This document shows positions 56,792 to 64,000 of a DNA stretch of 64,000 nt, piece by piece (position 1 is the stretch's first letter; every line of letters begins with the position of its first letter). This stretch comes from Pseudonocardiales bacterium (lineage in GTDB: Bacteria; Actinomycetota; Actinomycetes; Mycobacteriales; Jatrophihabitantaceae), in assembly GCA_030840295.1 (NCBI GenBank), contig JAVEET010000108.1, positions 45,923-109,922 of the forward strand, read 5' to 3'. Under the pieces are notes generated by a model. It was given only the letters and a program-made list of their open reading frames with translations. It ran no database searches and was not told where the DNA came from. The position numbers were made by a program, and so were the translations under genes.

Positions 56792-57832
56792 TCAGTACCC
56801 GCGGTCGCGTCGGTAGCGGTTGCGTAACGGCTGGTCGCTCAGAAACCGCAGGATGTTGTCGATGAACAGATCGGTCAGGACGTCGTTCTCCGCCGCGGCC
56901 GTGGATGCCGAGTGAGGTGACACCAGCACATTGGGCATATCCCAGAGCGCAGAACCGTCCGGCAGCGGCTCGGTAGCGAATACATCGAGGGCCGCCCCTC
57001 CGAGGTGCCCGGACTGCAGGCCCGCGATGAGTGCCCGCTCGTCGATCACCTGCCCCCGGGCGATGTTGACCACGATCGCGCCGGCCGGCAACGCCATCAC
57101 CCGGCTGGCATTGACGAGATCCCTGGTCTGCTCGGTCAGCGGGCAGGCGAGCACCAACACGTCCGTGGTCGGCAGCACCTGGTCTATCTCCTCGGTGGTT
57201 ATCACGGCAACGCCATCGGGGACCTCATACCTTCGGCCCGCACGACCGACCCCGGTCACCCGCATTCCGAGGACGTCAAAAACCTCGGCGACCCGACGAC
57301 CGATTGATCCGAGTCCTACGATCGTGGCGCGCCGGCCGGCAAGCTGACCGCTGACGTGCCGTTGCCAGTGGTGAGCCCGTTGACTGGATTGCAATCCCGG
57401 GACGTCCTTCGCGAAGTACAGGGCACCCGCGACCGCGAACTCGGCCAGCGGTGCGGCATGTACGCCTGCGGCAGTGGTCAGAATGAGTTCACCGCCGTCG
57501 AGGCCGTGGCGCTGCACGAAACCGCCGATGCCCGCGCTGGTGGCCTGCACCCATCGCAACCGTGGTGCATTGGTCAGCAGGTCGGCCGGAGCCCACCAAT
57601 CGAAATCGAAGGCGATGTCAGCCAGAGCCAGCATCGACGACCACTCCTCCTGCTGTTGCCGGCTCAGGGCCGGTTGCGTGCCGCCGTGATCGTTGCGGTA
57701 GCGCGGCCGAGGAAGCAGGTCGGGCTCGTACAGGACCGCACAGGGCACGTTGCGCACGATCCGGTCGACGAATTCCGGTTCTAGGTAGGTGGAGATCAGG
57801 ATGTTCGGTCGTTGGTCTTGCGATCGCGTCAT
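56792..57832 (-). CDS. D-2-hydroxyacid dehydrogenase (NAD-binding)
   Basis: ATG 57832 (MTRSQDQRPNILIST) overlaps the upstream Gfo/Idh stop as ATGA. The frame further upstream is its shadow. The 346 residues have the substrate domain with WVQATSAGIGGFV, and the NAD domain with the loop VGLGSIGRRVAEVFDVLGM near 180. Catalytic Arg is in VNIARGQVIDERAL near 265, with Glu in the DVFATEPLPDGSALWDM stretch and His in VLVSPHSAS near 315. It should reduce or oxidise a 2-oxo/2-hydroxy acid. Together with Gfo/Idh enzymes this fits sugar acid or inositol-like metabolism. Confidence 0.9.
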   Translation of the reverse strand: MTRSQDQRPNILISTYLEPEFVDRIVRNVPCAVLYEPDLLPRPRYRNDHGGTQPALSRQQQEEWSSMLALADIAFDFDWWAPADLLTNAPRLRWVQATSAGIGGFVQRHGLDGGELILTTAAGVHAAPLAEFAVAGALYFAKDVPGLQSSQRAHHWQRHVSGQLAGRRATIVGLGSIGRRVAEVFDVLGMRVTGVGRAGRRYEVPDGVAVITTEEIDQVLPTTDVLVLACPLTEQTRDLVNASRVMALPAGAIVVNIARGQVIDERALIAGLQSGHLGGAALDVFATEPLPDGSALWDMPNVLVSPHSASTAAAENDVLTDLFIDNILRFLSDQPLRNRYRRDRGY

Positions 57833-58845
57833 ACCGAGTGCGTCCGCTCTACGCCTGCGCGGACGAGATCCATGGCCCGGGCTTGGGGCAGGCCATCCTC
57901 GGTGGCGCGGTACCTGGGTACCTCGCCCGAGGTCAACACTGCACGGATGTGCTCGAGGGCATGTCTGAACGCGGTTCCGTCGGCCGCCGGCCAGGTCTGT
58001 ACCCAGTCTCCGCGCACCCACAACTCGACCGTGCTGGTCTCGACCGGGTGGAAGGGATTGCTGACCCGCAACTCACCCTGAGTGCCGATGATCCTGGTGA
58101 AGGTCGAAGGTGATCTGCGCATGCCGGCCGACAGCATGAGCCTCAGGTCGTCCGGGAAATCTACTACTGCAGCGACGTCGAGGTCGACCGGTTGATCGCC
58201 GAATCCCATAGACCCGGTCGCACCCACCGGTTCGGCTCCGGACAGCAACCGCGCCAGGCGGATCGGATAACAGCCCACGTCATACAGGGCGCCGCCACCT
58301 CGTTCGGGCTGCAACCTGATGTTGTCCGGTCGGCCGACCGAGAAATGAAACTCGGAGATGATCTCACGCAGGCTGCCGATCCGGCCCTCAGAGACTAGCT
58401 CGCGAATCAGATCGGTCTGGGGATGAAAGGGAAAGACGAACGACTCCCACAGGAGCGCGTCGGGTGCTATCCCCGCGAGCAGGTCCGCGGCCTGGACGGC
58501 ATCCATTGCCAGGGGCTTCTCGCACAGCGCCGCCTTGCCGGCCGAAATCGCGGCCGCTGCCCAGTGCGCATGCTGATCGTTGGGCAGGGCGATGTAGACC
58601 GCGTCGATCTCCTCGTCGCTGATCACTGCGCGGTAGCTGTCAGCGCGCTCCACCTGATTGTCGGCAGCCCAGGCCGTGGCCCGGTCCACCGAGCGACTGC
58701 CCACCGCGACGGCCCGGCCGCCGGTTTCGCGCAGGGCGGGCAGGAAGGCCTTGGCCGCGATGTTGGCGGTGCCGAGCAGCCCCCATCGAACTGAGGAGAG
58801 GCCGCCACGCTCGGAGGCTGTTCGCACCTCGTCGGGCCTACCCAT
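57829..58845 (-). CDS. Gfo/Idh/MocA family oxidoreductase
   Basis: The 338-residue protein has an N-terminal Rossmann domain (VRWGLLGTANIAAKAFLPAL, then VGSRSVDRATAWA) and the hallmark CEKPLAMDAVQA near 110. A substrate domain with RLQPERGGGALYDVGCYPI near 190 holds the catalytic-type Asp and His-like position. It uses NAD(P) to oxidise or epimerise sugars and inositols. The start at 58845 overlaps the GntR gene end by 8 bases. It is paired with a second, unrelated-length Gfo/Idh gene at 59556. Confidence 0.9.
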   Translation of the reverse strand: MGRPDEVRTASERGGLSSVRWGLLGTANIAAKAFLPALRETGGRAVAVGSRSVDRATAWAADNQVERADSYRAVISDEEIDAVYIALPNDQHAHWAAAAISAGKAALCEKPLAMDAVQAADLLAGIAPDALLWESFVFPFHPQTDLIRELVSEGRIGSLREIISEFHFSVGRPDNIRLQPERGGGALYDVGCYPIRLARLLSGAEPVGATGSMGFGDQPVDLDVAAVVDFPDDLRLMLSAGMRRSPSTFTRIIGTQGELRVSNPFHPVETSTVELWVRGDWVQTWPAADGTAFRHALEHIRAVLTSGEVPRYRATEDGLPQARAMDLVRAGVERTHSV

Positions 58846-59503
58846 GGGAGGGCTTCAGATAGTGATCGTGCAACGCGGCCTTGGCCACACCCGGATCCTT
58901 ACGCCGAAACGCGTTGATCAATTTGGTGTGTCGAAGGACCGCCTCGGCCATGTCGATACCCTGCCGGTCCAAGGATGAGCGCATCAGGGCTCCCATCTGG
59001 CCGTTGAGGGTAGACCACATTTCGACCAGCCGGGGATGGCCGCTCGCCTGCACGATCAACCGATGCAGGTCGATGTCGGCCTCGACGATGCCAGCGAGAT
59101 CTCCCTTGTCGGCAGCCAGTCCCATCACTCGTACCGCCTCGGTCATGTCGGCCACCAGCGCGGTGCGGGCCGTCTCCCAGACGTCAGCCAGTCCGACTGA
59201 TTCCAACACGTAGCGTGCGTAGCAGGCCTCAGTCACATCCTCGGCTGAAATCCGGGTCACAATCGTCTGCCGCCTGGGCTGAACCTCGATGAGCCGTTCG
59301 GCCTGCAATTCACGCAACGCGGCCCGGACGGTGGTACGGCTGACACCGAATTCGTCGGCCAGGTTCAGTTCGATCAGCGGCGTACCGGCGGGCAACTCGT
59401 TGTTGAGGATCCGGGAGCGCAGGATCTCGTGCACCGATTCGGGAAGGGAGCGGTGCCGGAGGATGTTTCGGCCTCGACCTTCCTGGCCAGGGATCGGGCT
59501 CAT
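58838..59503 (-). CDS. GntR-family regulator (FadR/FCD subgroup)
   Basis: ATG 59503 follows AAGGAG by 6 bases, giving 221 residues. The winged helix (residues about 22-85) has LIELNLADEFGVSRTTVRAA and RLIEVQPRRQT. The C-terminal FCD helical domain (about 100-215) has DLHRLIVQASGHPRLVEMW and HTKLINAFRRKDPGVAKAAL, with histidines that often bind a metal and a carboxylate ligand. It probably senses a sugar acid or an intermediate of this island. It lies between the two Gfo/Idh genes on the same strand. Confidence 0.92.
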   Translation of the reverse strand: MSPIPGQEGRGRNILRHRSLPESVHEILRSRILNNELPAGTPLIELNLADEFGVSRTTVRAALRELQAERLIEVQPRRQTIVTRISAEDVTEACYARYVLESVGLADVWETARTALVADMTEAVRVMGLAADKGDLAGIVEADIDLHRLIVQASGHPRLVEMWSTLNGQMGALMRSSLDRQGIDMAEAVLRHTKLINAFRRKDPGVAKAALHDHYLKPSHG

Positions 59504-59555
59504 CTGCTCTCCTTCAGGTGGGTGTTGACTCCGATTTTTACACGGGGGGACCGGC

Positions 59556-60683
59556 TCAGTCGTGGGCGGTGAGCGGGAAGTCCACCCATGCCCGGGTCCG
59601 GTGCGCCCGTTCGAAGGCGTTGATGGTCTGCTGCACGAGTGCGCCCTGCCGGAAATCACCCTGATTGGTCGTGCCGCCACTCATGATCTCATCGGTGAAG
59701 TCACGCAGTACGTTGGAGTAGAAAAGGAACGGCCATGGTTCACGCGAGGTGCCGCCGGTCGGAAAGAACCGCTGCGGGATGTCGAGTTCGACGAACTCCA
59801 CAGCATCCTTCTTGGCGACCTTGATGGTCTGGCAGATACCGAACTCCTCAACCAGCCGGACGATGATGGCCCCTTCGGAACCATAGATCCTGACCTCGAT
59901 ACCGGGATAATTGCCAACCGTGACGAACGAGGACTGCACCGAGGCCAGCCGCCCGTGGCCGAATTCGGCAATCCACATGTCGCCGTCGTCGATGTTGACC
60001 CGGGTCATCTCCCCCGTCTCACGCACCACCCGGTTCGGGACGAAGTTGCGCATCGTACCGACGACCGACTGCAGCGGCGCGTCCATCCACCAATGCATGA
60101 TGTCGATCACCGGGGCGCCGTATCCCTCGATGGAGGCCACCTCGATCACCTCCGGATCGGAGCCGTCGCGCAGCTGTCGCAAGGGAGTGTGTGGATCGAG
60201 CCATTGGCTGTTCTGCTCGAACGCATTCAGCATGTACGGCTCACCGATGTAGCCCTGTGAGAGCAACTCGGCCGCGTACATGGTCGCCGGTGCGTAGCGG
60301 AACGTGAAGCCGAGCTTCGTCTTCAGCCCCTTACTCTCGGCCAGATCGGCCGCAGCGATGACTTCCCGATAGTCGGAATGAACCGGCTTCTCGCACAGGA
60401 CGTGCTTTCCACCCTGCAGTGCGGCCCACGACACCTCGAAATGCGAACGATCTCCCGTCACGACGTCGATCACGTCGATGTCGGGATCGTCGGTGAGCTT
60501 GCGATAGTCGCGCTCCAGCCGGGTCACACCGAATTCCGCGCCGGCGCTGGCAAGGGCGTCAGCGTCGGTATCGGCAAGCGCGACCACCTCGACTCGCGGG
60601 TCTCTTTGCCAACCCGGTATGTGGGAACGAATAGCCCAGCGACCGGCGCCGACGACGCCTACCCGAAGTTTTTCCTGCGGCAC
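59556..60683 (-). CDS. Gfo/Idh/MocA family oxidoreductase
   Basis: The 375-residue protein starts at GTG 60683 with AGGAG 7 bases upstream. The NAD-binding loop is VGVVGAGRWAIRSHIPGWQ, followed by ALADTDADAL, where the aspartate favours NAD. CEKPVHSDYREV lies near 95, and the substrate domain has FTFRYAPATMYAAELLSQG and a probable catalytic IEGYGAPVIDIMHWWMD near 195. The long insert near 140-190 is larger than in the paralogue at 57829. The reaction is likely oxidation of a sugar or cyclitol hydroxyl. Confidence 0.91.
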   Translation of the reverse strand: MPQEKLRVGVVGAGRWAIRSHIPGWQRDPRVEVVALADTDADALASAGAEFGVTRLERDYRKLTDDPDIDVIDVVTGDRSHFEVSWAALQGGKHVLCEKPVHSDYREVIAAADLAESKGLKTKLGFTFRYAPATMYAAELLSQGYIGEPYMLNAFEQNSQWLDPHTPLRQLRDGSDPEVIEVASIEGYGAPVIDIMHWWMDAPLQSVVGTMRNFVPNRVVRETGEMTRVNIDDGDMWIAEFGHGRLASVQSSFVTVGNYPGIEVRIYGSEGAIIVRLVEEFGICQTIKVAKKDAVEFVELDIPQRFFPTGGTSREPWPFLFYSNVLRDFTDEIMSGGTTNQGDFRQGALVQQTINAFERAHRTRAWVDFPLTAHD

Positions 60684-60783
60684 TTTTGTCTCCTGTCATC
60701 GGCCTCCGCGGAGCGGTGGCGGTGGGTTCAGCGTGTGTTGCTCTGGTGCACCCCGGATGCCACGCGGTGAACCGTTGGCGGCC

Positions 60784-60815
60784 TCGAGGGTTTCGAGGGT
60801 TCGAGGGTTCGAGGT
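60784..60815. repeat. Imperfect tandem TCGAGGGT repeat
   Basis: Four near-copies of TCGAGGGT lie end to end, 5 bases beyond the stop of the peptide ABC ATPase gene, in the 137-base gap before the Gfo/Idh gene. No other signal is seen in that gap. Confidence 0.8.
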
Positions 60816-60820
60816 GGAGG

Positions 60821-61912
60821 TCAGCCGGCGTGCACTCCGACGATGGGGCCGAAACGATCCGACTCCGCGGGGGTCGCGTCGTAGGAGATGCCGTCGGCAG
60901 GTGTGGTCAACTCGAGCTCGGCATGCCGGCGGCAACGGACCAGGCTGCCACGCGAAGCCCCGCCGACCGGGATCAGTTCTGTCTCCCACACCGCGCAGGC
61001 GGGTTCGGCGTGCGAGCACCGCGGCACGAACCGGCACCCCGGAGGCAGATTCAGCAGCCGAGGTGGCGCGCCGGTGATGGTAGCCAGGGGCTCGTCACGC
61101 GGCACCGCTCCCGGCAGCGATTTCAGCAGAGCCGCCGTATAGGGGTGTTGCGGCCGCCGGAGCAGTTGTTCTGTGCTCGACAACTCGACGAGTTGGCCAC
61201 CGTACATGACGCCAACCCGGTCACAGATCTGCGCGATAACCGATAGATCGTGACTGACCAGGACCAGACTCATGCCCAGGTCTCGCTGCAGATCGATGAG
61301 CAGGCTCAGGATCTGGTCCTGGATGATGACGTCCAGGGCGGTGGTCGGTTCGTCGGCCACCAGGACCTGCGGGTTTCCGGCCAGGGCGATGGCGATCAGG
61401 GTCCGTTGCAGCATTCCGCCGCTGAACTGGTGCGGGAAGTCGCGCAGCCGCTTTTCCGGAACAGGGATGCCCACGCGGCTCATGAGTTCGATGACTCGGG
61501 ACCGTCGCTCAGCGCGGGACATCGTCGAGTGCGCCGCTACCGCTTCATCGATCTGCGCGCCGATCCGGTGAACCGGGTTCAGCGAGGTCATCGGATTCTG
61601 CGGGATCATCGCGACGTAGTTGCCCCAGTAACGGCGCATGCCCTTCCGCCCGACGGCCAGGACGTTGTCGTCGACGACCCCCGGATAGGTCACCGTGCCG
61701 GTGTGCGTGGCTCGCGGCGAAGGCATCAGCCCGAGCAGCGACCGACAGGTGACCGTCTTGCCACTGCCCGTTTCCCCGACGATGCCGAGCACCTCGCCTT
61801 GACGCAGTTCCAGCGAGACGTGATCGACGGGGGTGACCGGTCCGGCCGCGGTGGGTATCCGTATGCAGACGTCGTCGGCCCGAAGCACCACGTTGCGATC
61901 ACATTCGGTCAT
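60821..61912 (-). CDS. Opp/Dpp-type ABC transporter ATPase
   Basis: The 363-residue ATPase has Walker A GETGSGKT near 46, the signature FSGGMLQRTLIAIAL near 165 and Walker B VLVADEPTTALDVIIQ. The oligo_HPY C-terminal region contains CRFVPRCSHAEPACAVWETE with a run of four cysteines counting the downstream CRR, as in OppD/DppD proteins that carry a small iron-sulfur site. Normally two ATPases, D and F, work together. Only one is found in this window, so the second may lie elsewhere or this one may act as a homodimer. It lies downstream of the permease genes. Confidence 0.9.
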   Translation of the reverse strand: MTECDRNVVLRADDVCIRIPTAAGPVTPVDHVSLELRQGEVLGIVGETGSGKTVTCRSLLGLMPSPRATHTGTVTYPGVVDDNVLAVGRKGMRRYWGNYVAMIPQNPMTSLNPVHRIGAQIDEAVAAHSTMSRAERRSRVIELMSRVGIPVPEKRLRDFPHQFSGGMLQRTLIAIALAGNPQVLVADEPTTALDVIIQDQILSLLIDLQRDLGMSLVLVSHDLSVIAQICDRVGVMYGGQLVELSSTEQLLRRPQHPYTAALLKSLPGAVPRDEPLATITGAPPRLLNLPPGCRFVPRCSHAEPACAVWETELIPVGGASRGSLVRCRRHAELELTTPADGISYDATPAESDRFGPIVGVHAG

Positions 61913-61961
61913 CTGCCGCTCCCTGCCGAACCTCGCAGTGAATGGTGAGGCGTCAACTGAC

Positions 61962-62840
61962 TCATCGGGCCGGCCTCAACAGATCCGACAGGCCATCCCC
62001 GATCAGGCTGAGGGCTACCCCCAGCAGGACCAACGCGGCACCAGGCATGATGGACAGGTACCAGTTGGACAGGATGAAATTCTGTCCCTCGGAGATCATC
62101 GATCCCCATTCCGGAGTGGGCTGGGGAATGCCGACGCCAAGGAACCCCAGTGACGCGCCGAGCAGGACGTTACCTACTGCGTCGACCATCGCGAAGATGA
62201 TCACGCCGGGCAGCACGCTGGGCAGGATGTGGACGAACATGATCCGTAGGTGGGAGAAGCCCAATGCTCGGGCAGCTACGACATATCCATAGCGATTGGC
62301 CGACAAGGTCTGACCGTGCGCGATGCGGGCATAACTCACCCAGCTGACCACCCAGAGCGCGATGAAGAGGTTTATCAAGCTCGACCCCAGGCTGGCGATG
62401 ATGGCTATCACCAGCACGATGAACGGGAAGGCGAAGAACAGGTCCACGATCCGCATGATCACGGTGTCCGTCCGGCCGCCGACGTGTCCGGCTACCAGCC
62501 CGACGAGAGTGCCGACGATGAGCGTGACGGCGGTTGCGCCGAAGGCGATCGCGAGGTCGTAGCGGCCGCCGTACAGCACTCGGGACAGCACGTCGCGACC
62601 GAACTCATCGGTGCCGAGCAGATGGCCCTTCGAGAACATCGGAGCCAGTGGGTTGATCGCGTCGATGGCCGTCGGGGGGTACGAGGTCAGCAGCGGTGCA
62701 CCGATACAGGCCAGCGCCAGCAGCAACAGAATCACGGTTCCCAGGATCAGGGAGAAGCGGCCGCGCAGCCGCGACGGCATCGGCAGCCGACGCCTCGAGC
62801 TGGCGGCGATCCGGGCGGCGGGACGTTCCAGAACAAACAT
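61962..62840 (-). CDS. Opp/Dpp-type ABC transporter permease, C subunit
   Basis: The 292-residue protein has a cytoplasmic N-terminus, a first helix FSLILGTVILLLLALACIGA, a periplasmic segment with HLLGTDEFGRDVLSRVLYGG (hallmark of DppC/OppC), and the coupling motif RALGFSHLRIMFVHILPSVL near 205. Five to six membrane helices fit the family. It ends 50 bases before the ATPase gene and starts 9 bases after the B subunit gene. Transporters of this class carry peptides but also oligosaccharides and cyclitols. Confidence 0.92.
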   Translation of the reverse strand: MFVLERPAARIAASSRRRLPMPSRLRGRFSLILGTVILLLLALACIGAPLLTSYPPTAIDAINPLAPMFSKGHLLGTDEFGRDVLSRVLYGGRYDLAIAFGATAVTLIVGTLVGLVAGHVGGRTDTVIMRIVDLFFAFPFIVLVIAIIASLGSSLINLFIALWVVSWVSYARIAHGQTLSANRYGYVVAARALGFSHLRIMFVHILPSVLPGVIIFAMVDAVGNVLLGASLGFLGVGIPQPTPEWGSMISEGQNFILSNWYLSIMPGAALVLLGVALSLIGDGLSDLLRPAR

Positions 62841-62849
62841 CGAAATCTC

Positions 62850-63791
62850 CTAACCGGCCGCTAGTCGTGGATCGATGGCGATGTGCACGGCGTCGGTCAG
62901 CAGATTGACCAGCAGCACGAACAACGCGAAGAACAGCGTCAGCCCCTGCACCACGGGGTAGTCCCGAGTGGAGACCGCGTTGACCAGTAAGGAACCGAGG
63001 CCCGGAATGGAGAACACGTTCTCGATGACCACGGTGCCACCGACCAGGAAGGCGAGGTTGACGCCGAACACCACGACGACCGACATCCCGGCGTTGCGCA
63101 CGATATGCCGCAGCACCACCCGGCGCCACGATATGCCCTTGAGCAGGGCCGTCGTCACGTAGTCGGCGCTCATGGTCTCGATCACGCTGGAGCGCAGCGA
63201 GCGAACCAGCACCGTGGAGAAGGGTATGGCCAGAGTGATCGACGGCAGGATCAAATGCCGCAGATGACTGAGGAAGCCGTTGCCGTAACCATTGATCGGC
63301 AGAATCGGAACCTTCACACCGAAAACCAGGATCAGCAGCACCCCGAGCAGGAATCCCGGCAGCGCAAAGCCGATCAACAGAAAGATCCGCGTCGACTGGT
63401 CGAAGATCCCGCCGCGGTGCAGCCCGGCGAAGACCCCTATCGGGATCGAAAGCAGCGCCGTGAAGAGACCGGCCATAGCGATGAGGAAAAGGGTTGTTCC
63501 CAGGCCGCCCGAGATCAGGTGGCCCACGGAGGCGTCGAGTGAGTACGAGTGGCCGAACGATCCGGTCAGGGCACTGCGCAGGAACCTCCAGTACTGGACG
63601 ACTACGGACTGATCCAGGCCGAGTGACTTCCGAATTTGCGCGGCCCCATCCGGGGTGTAGTGATTGCCGAGAATGAGGGTTGCCGGATCACCGGGAACGA
63701 TGCGGATCAGGACGAAGGACACGATGGTGATGCCGACGACGATCGGGATCAGCTGAACGAGCCTGCGCCCGATCATGTGCCAGCCACCCAT
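62850..63791 (-). CDS. Opp/Dpp-type ABC transporter permease, B subunit
   Basis: The 313-residue protein starts near MGGWHMIGRRLVQLIPIVVG. The next segment VLIRIVPGDPATLILG with IRKSLGLDQSVVVQYW is typical of DppB/OppB. The cytoplasmic motif LLKGISWRRVVLRHIVRNAG lies near 225, and the last part has FSIPGLGSLLVNAVSTRDYP. It forms the membrane channel with the C subunit. A shorter start (MIGRR) five residues in is possible. It is followed, in reverse order, by the gene of the binding protein. Confidence 0.93.
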   Translation of the reverse strand: MGGWHMIGRRLVQLIPIVVGITIVSFVLIRIVPGDPATLILGNHYTPDGAAQIRKSLGLDQSVVVQYWRFLRSALTGSFGHSYSLDASVGHLISGGLGTTLFLIAMAGLFTALLSIPIGVFAGLHRGGIFDQSTRIFLLIGFALPGFLLGVLLILVFGVKVPILPINGYGNGFLSHLRHLILPSITLAIPFSTVLVRSLRSSVIETMSADYVTTALLKGISWRRVVLRHIVRNAGMSVVVVFGVNLAFLVGGTVVIENVFSIPGLGSLLVNAVSTRDYPVVQGLTLFFALFVLLVNLLTDAVHIAIDPRLAAG

Positions 63792-63848
63792 GATGCCCTC
63801 CGTCCTGTCCGATTGGTGTTGCTGTCGTCGCCGTGAGCTAGGCCGTGG

Positions 63849-64000
63849 TCAGTGCGCGTCGACCGTGAGCGTGAGCAACGAGTCGTTGTAGTTGCCCAGT
63901 GGTGAGACGTTGAAGCCATGCACCCACTTGCCGCTGGCGTACCGGTACGGGGGGTAGATCAAAGGTAGGTACGGGGTCTGATCGTTGACGATCTGCTGGA
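63849..64000 (-). CDS. Solute-binding protein family 5, C-terminus only
   Basis: Fifty codons at the right edge encode QQIVNDQTPYLPLIYPPYRY followed by a segment ending FNVSPLGNYNDSLLTLTVDAH and a TGA. The PLIYPPYRY and HGFNVSPLG pattern is the end of SBP_bac_5 proteins, which bind peptides, nickel or oligosaccharides for Opp/Dpp permeases. The gene lies 57 bases upstream of the B subunit gene. Most of it, including any signal peptide, lies beyond the window. Confidence 0.88.
   Translation of the reverse strand, partial: QQIVNDQTPYLPLIYPPYRYASGKWVHGFNVSPLGNYNDSLLTLTVDAH

Noticed and set aside
60784..60815. TCGAGGGT repeats as a CRISPR or tRNA arm
   Set aside because: Units are 8 bases with no spacers, and no cloverleaf can be drawn around the TTCGA-like bases.

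Overview
The window is high-GC DNA from an actinomycete-like bacterium. GTG and TTG starts are frequent, neighbouring genes often overlap by 4 bases, and luciferase-like oxidoreductases and twin-arginine or lipobox exporters are present. The genus cannot be fixed from the sequence. I found 50 protein genes, no rRNA or tRNA, no CRISPR array and no insertion sequence. Coding is dense and mostly on the minus strand.

Bases 1-28125 form an acyl-CoA catabolic island. A minus-strand run (12783 to 1) encodes a PucR-type regulator, an SDR, an APH-family kinase, a crotonase, an ABC importer of the branched-chain amino acid type (binding protein, LivH, a fused LivM-LivG, LivF), an acyl-CoA synthetase and an HpaB/AbfD-family flavoprotein. 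Divergent from it are an acyl-CoA dehydrogenase and a metallo-beta-lactamase-fold hydrolase. A second coupled run (20552 to 15226) encodes a zinc alcohol dehydrogenase, an ACAD11-like dehydrogenase, a nitronate monooxygenase-like protein, an LLM oxidoreductase and a second APH kinase. Further beta-oxidation genes and a TetR regulator follow. Two APH kinases beside two ACAD10/11-like dehydrogenases suggest catabolism of 4-hydroxyacyl-CoA by phosphorylation and elimination, as in levulinate degradation. The substrate is unknown.

Bases 28390-53750 form an L-rhamnose and rhamnoside module. It holds rhamnulokinase, an aldolase-dehydrogenase fusion, L-rhamnose isomerase, an extra fucose/arabinose-isomerase-like protein, a mutarotase, a Rha-type sugar ABC importer, a LacI regulator and four secreted GH78 alpha-L-rhamnosidases in a row. 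The importer operon and the rhamnosidase operon have near-identical promoters (TTGACA, 17 bases, TAnnnT), each followed by a similar GAAA-nn-TTTC palindrome. One LacI repressor therefore probably controls extracellular release, uptake and breakdown of rhamnose.

Bases 54088-64000 form a third, less understood catabolic island. It holds an LLM oxidoreductase, two adjacent DUF4438 paralogues, a D-2-hydroxyacid dehydrogenase, two Gfo/Idh/MocA oxidoreductases, a GntR/FadR regulator and an Opp/Dpp-type importer whose binding protein runs off the right edge. The tandem DUF4438 pair in a substrate-import operon is the best candidate here for an undescribed pathway.
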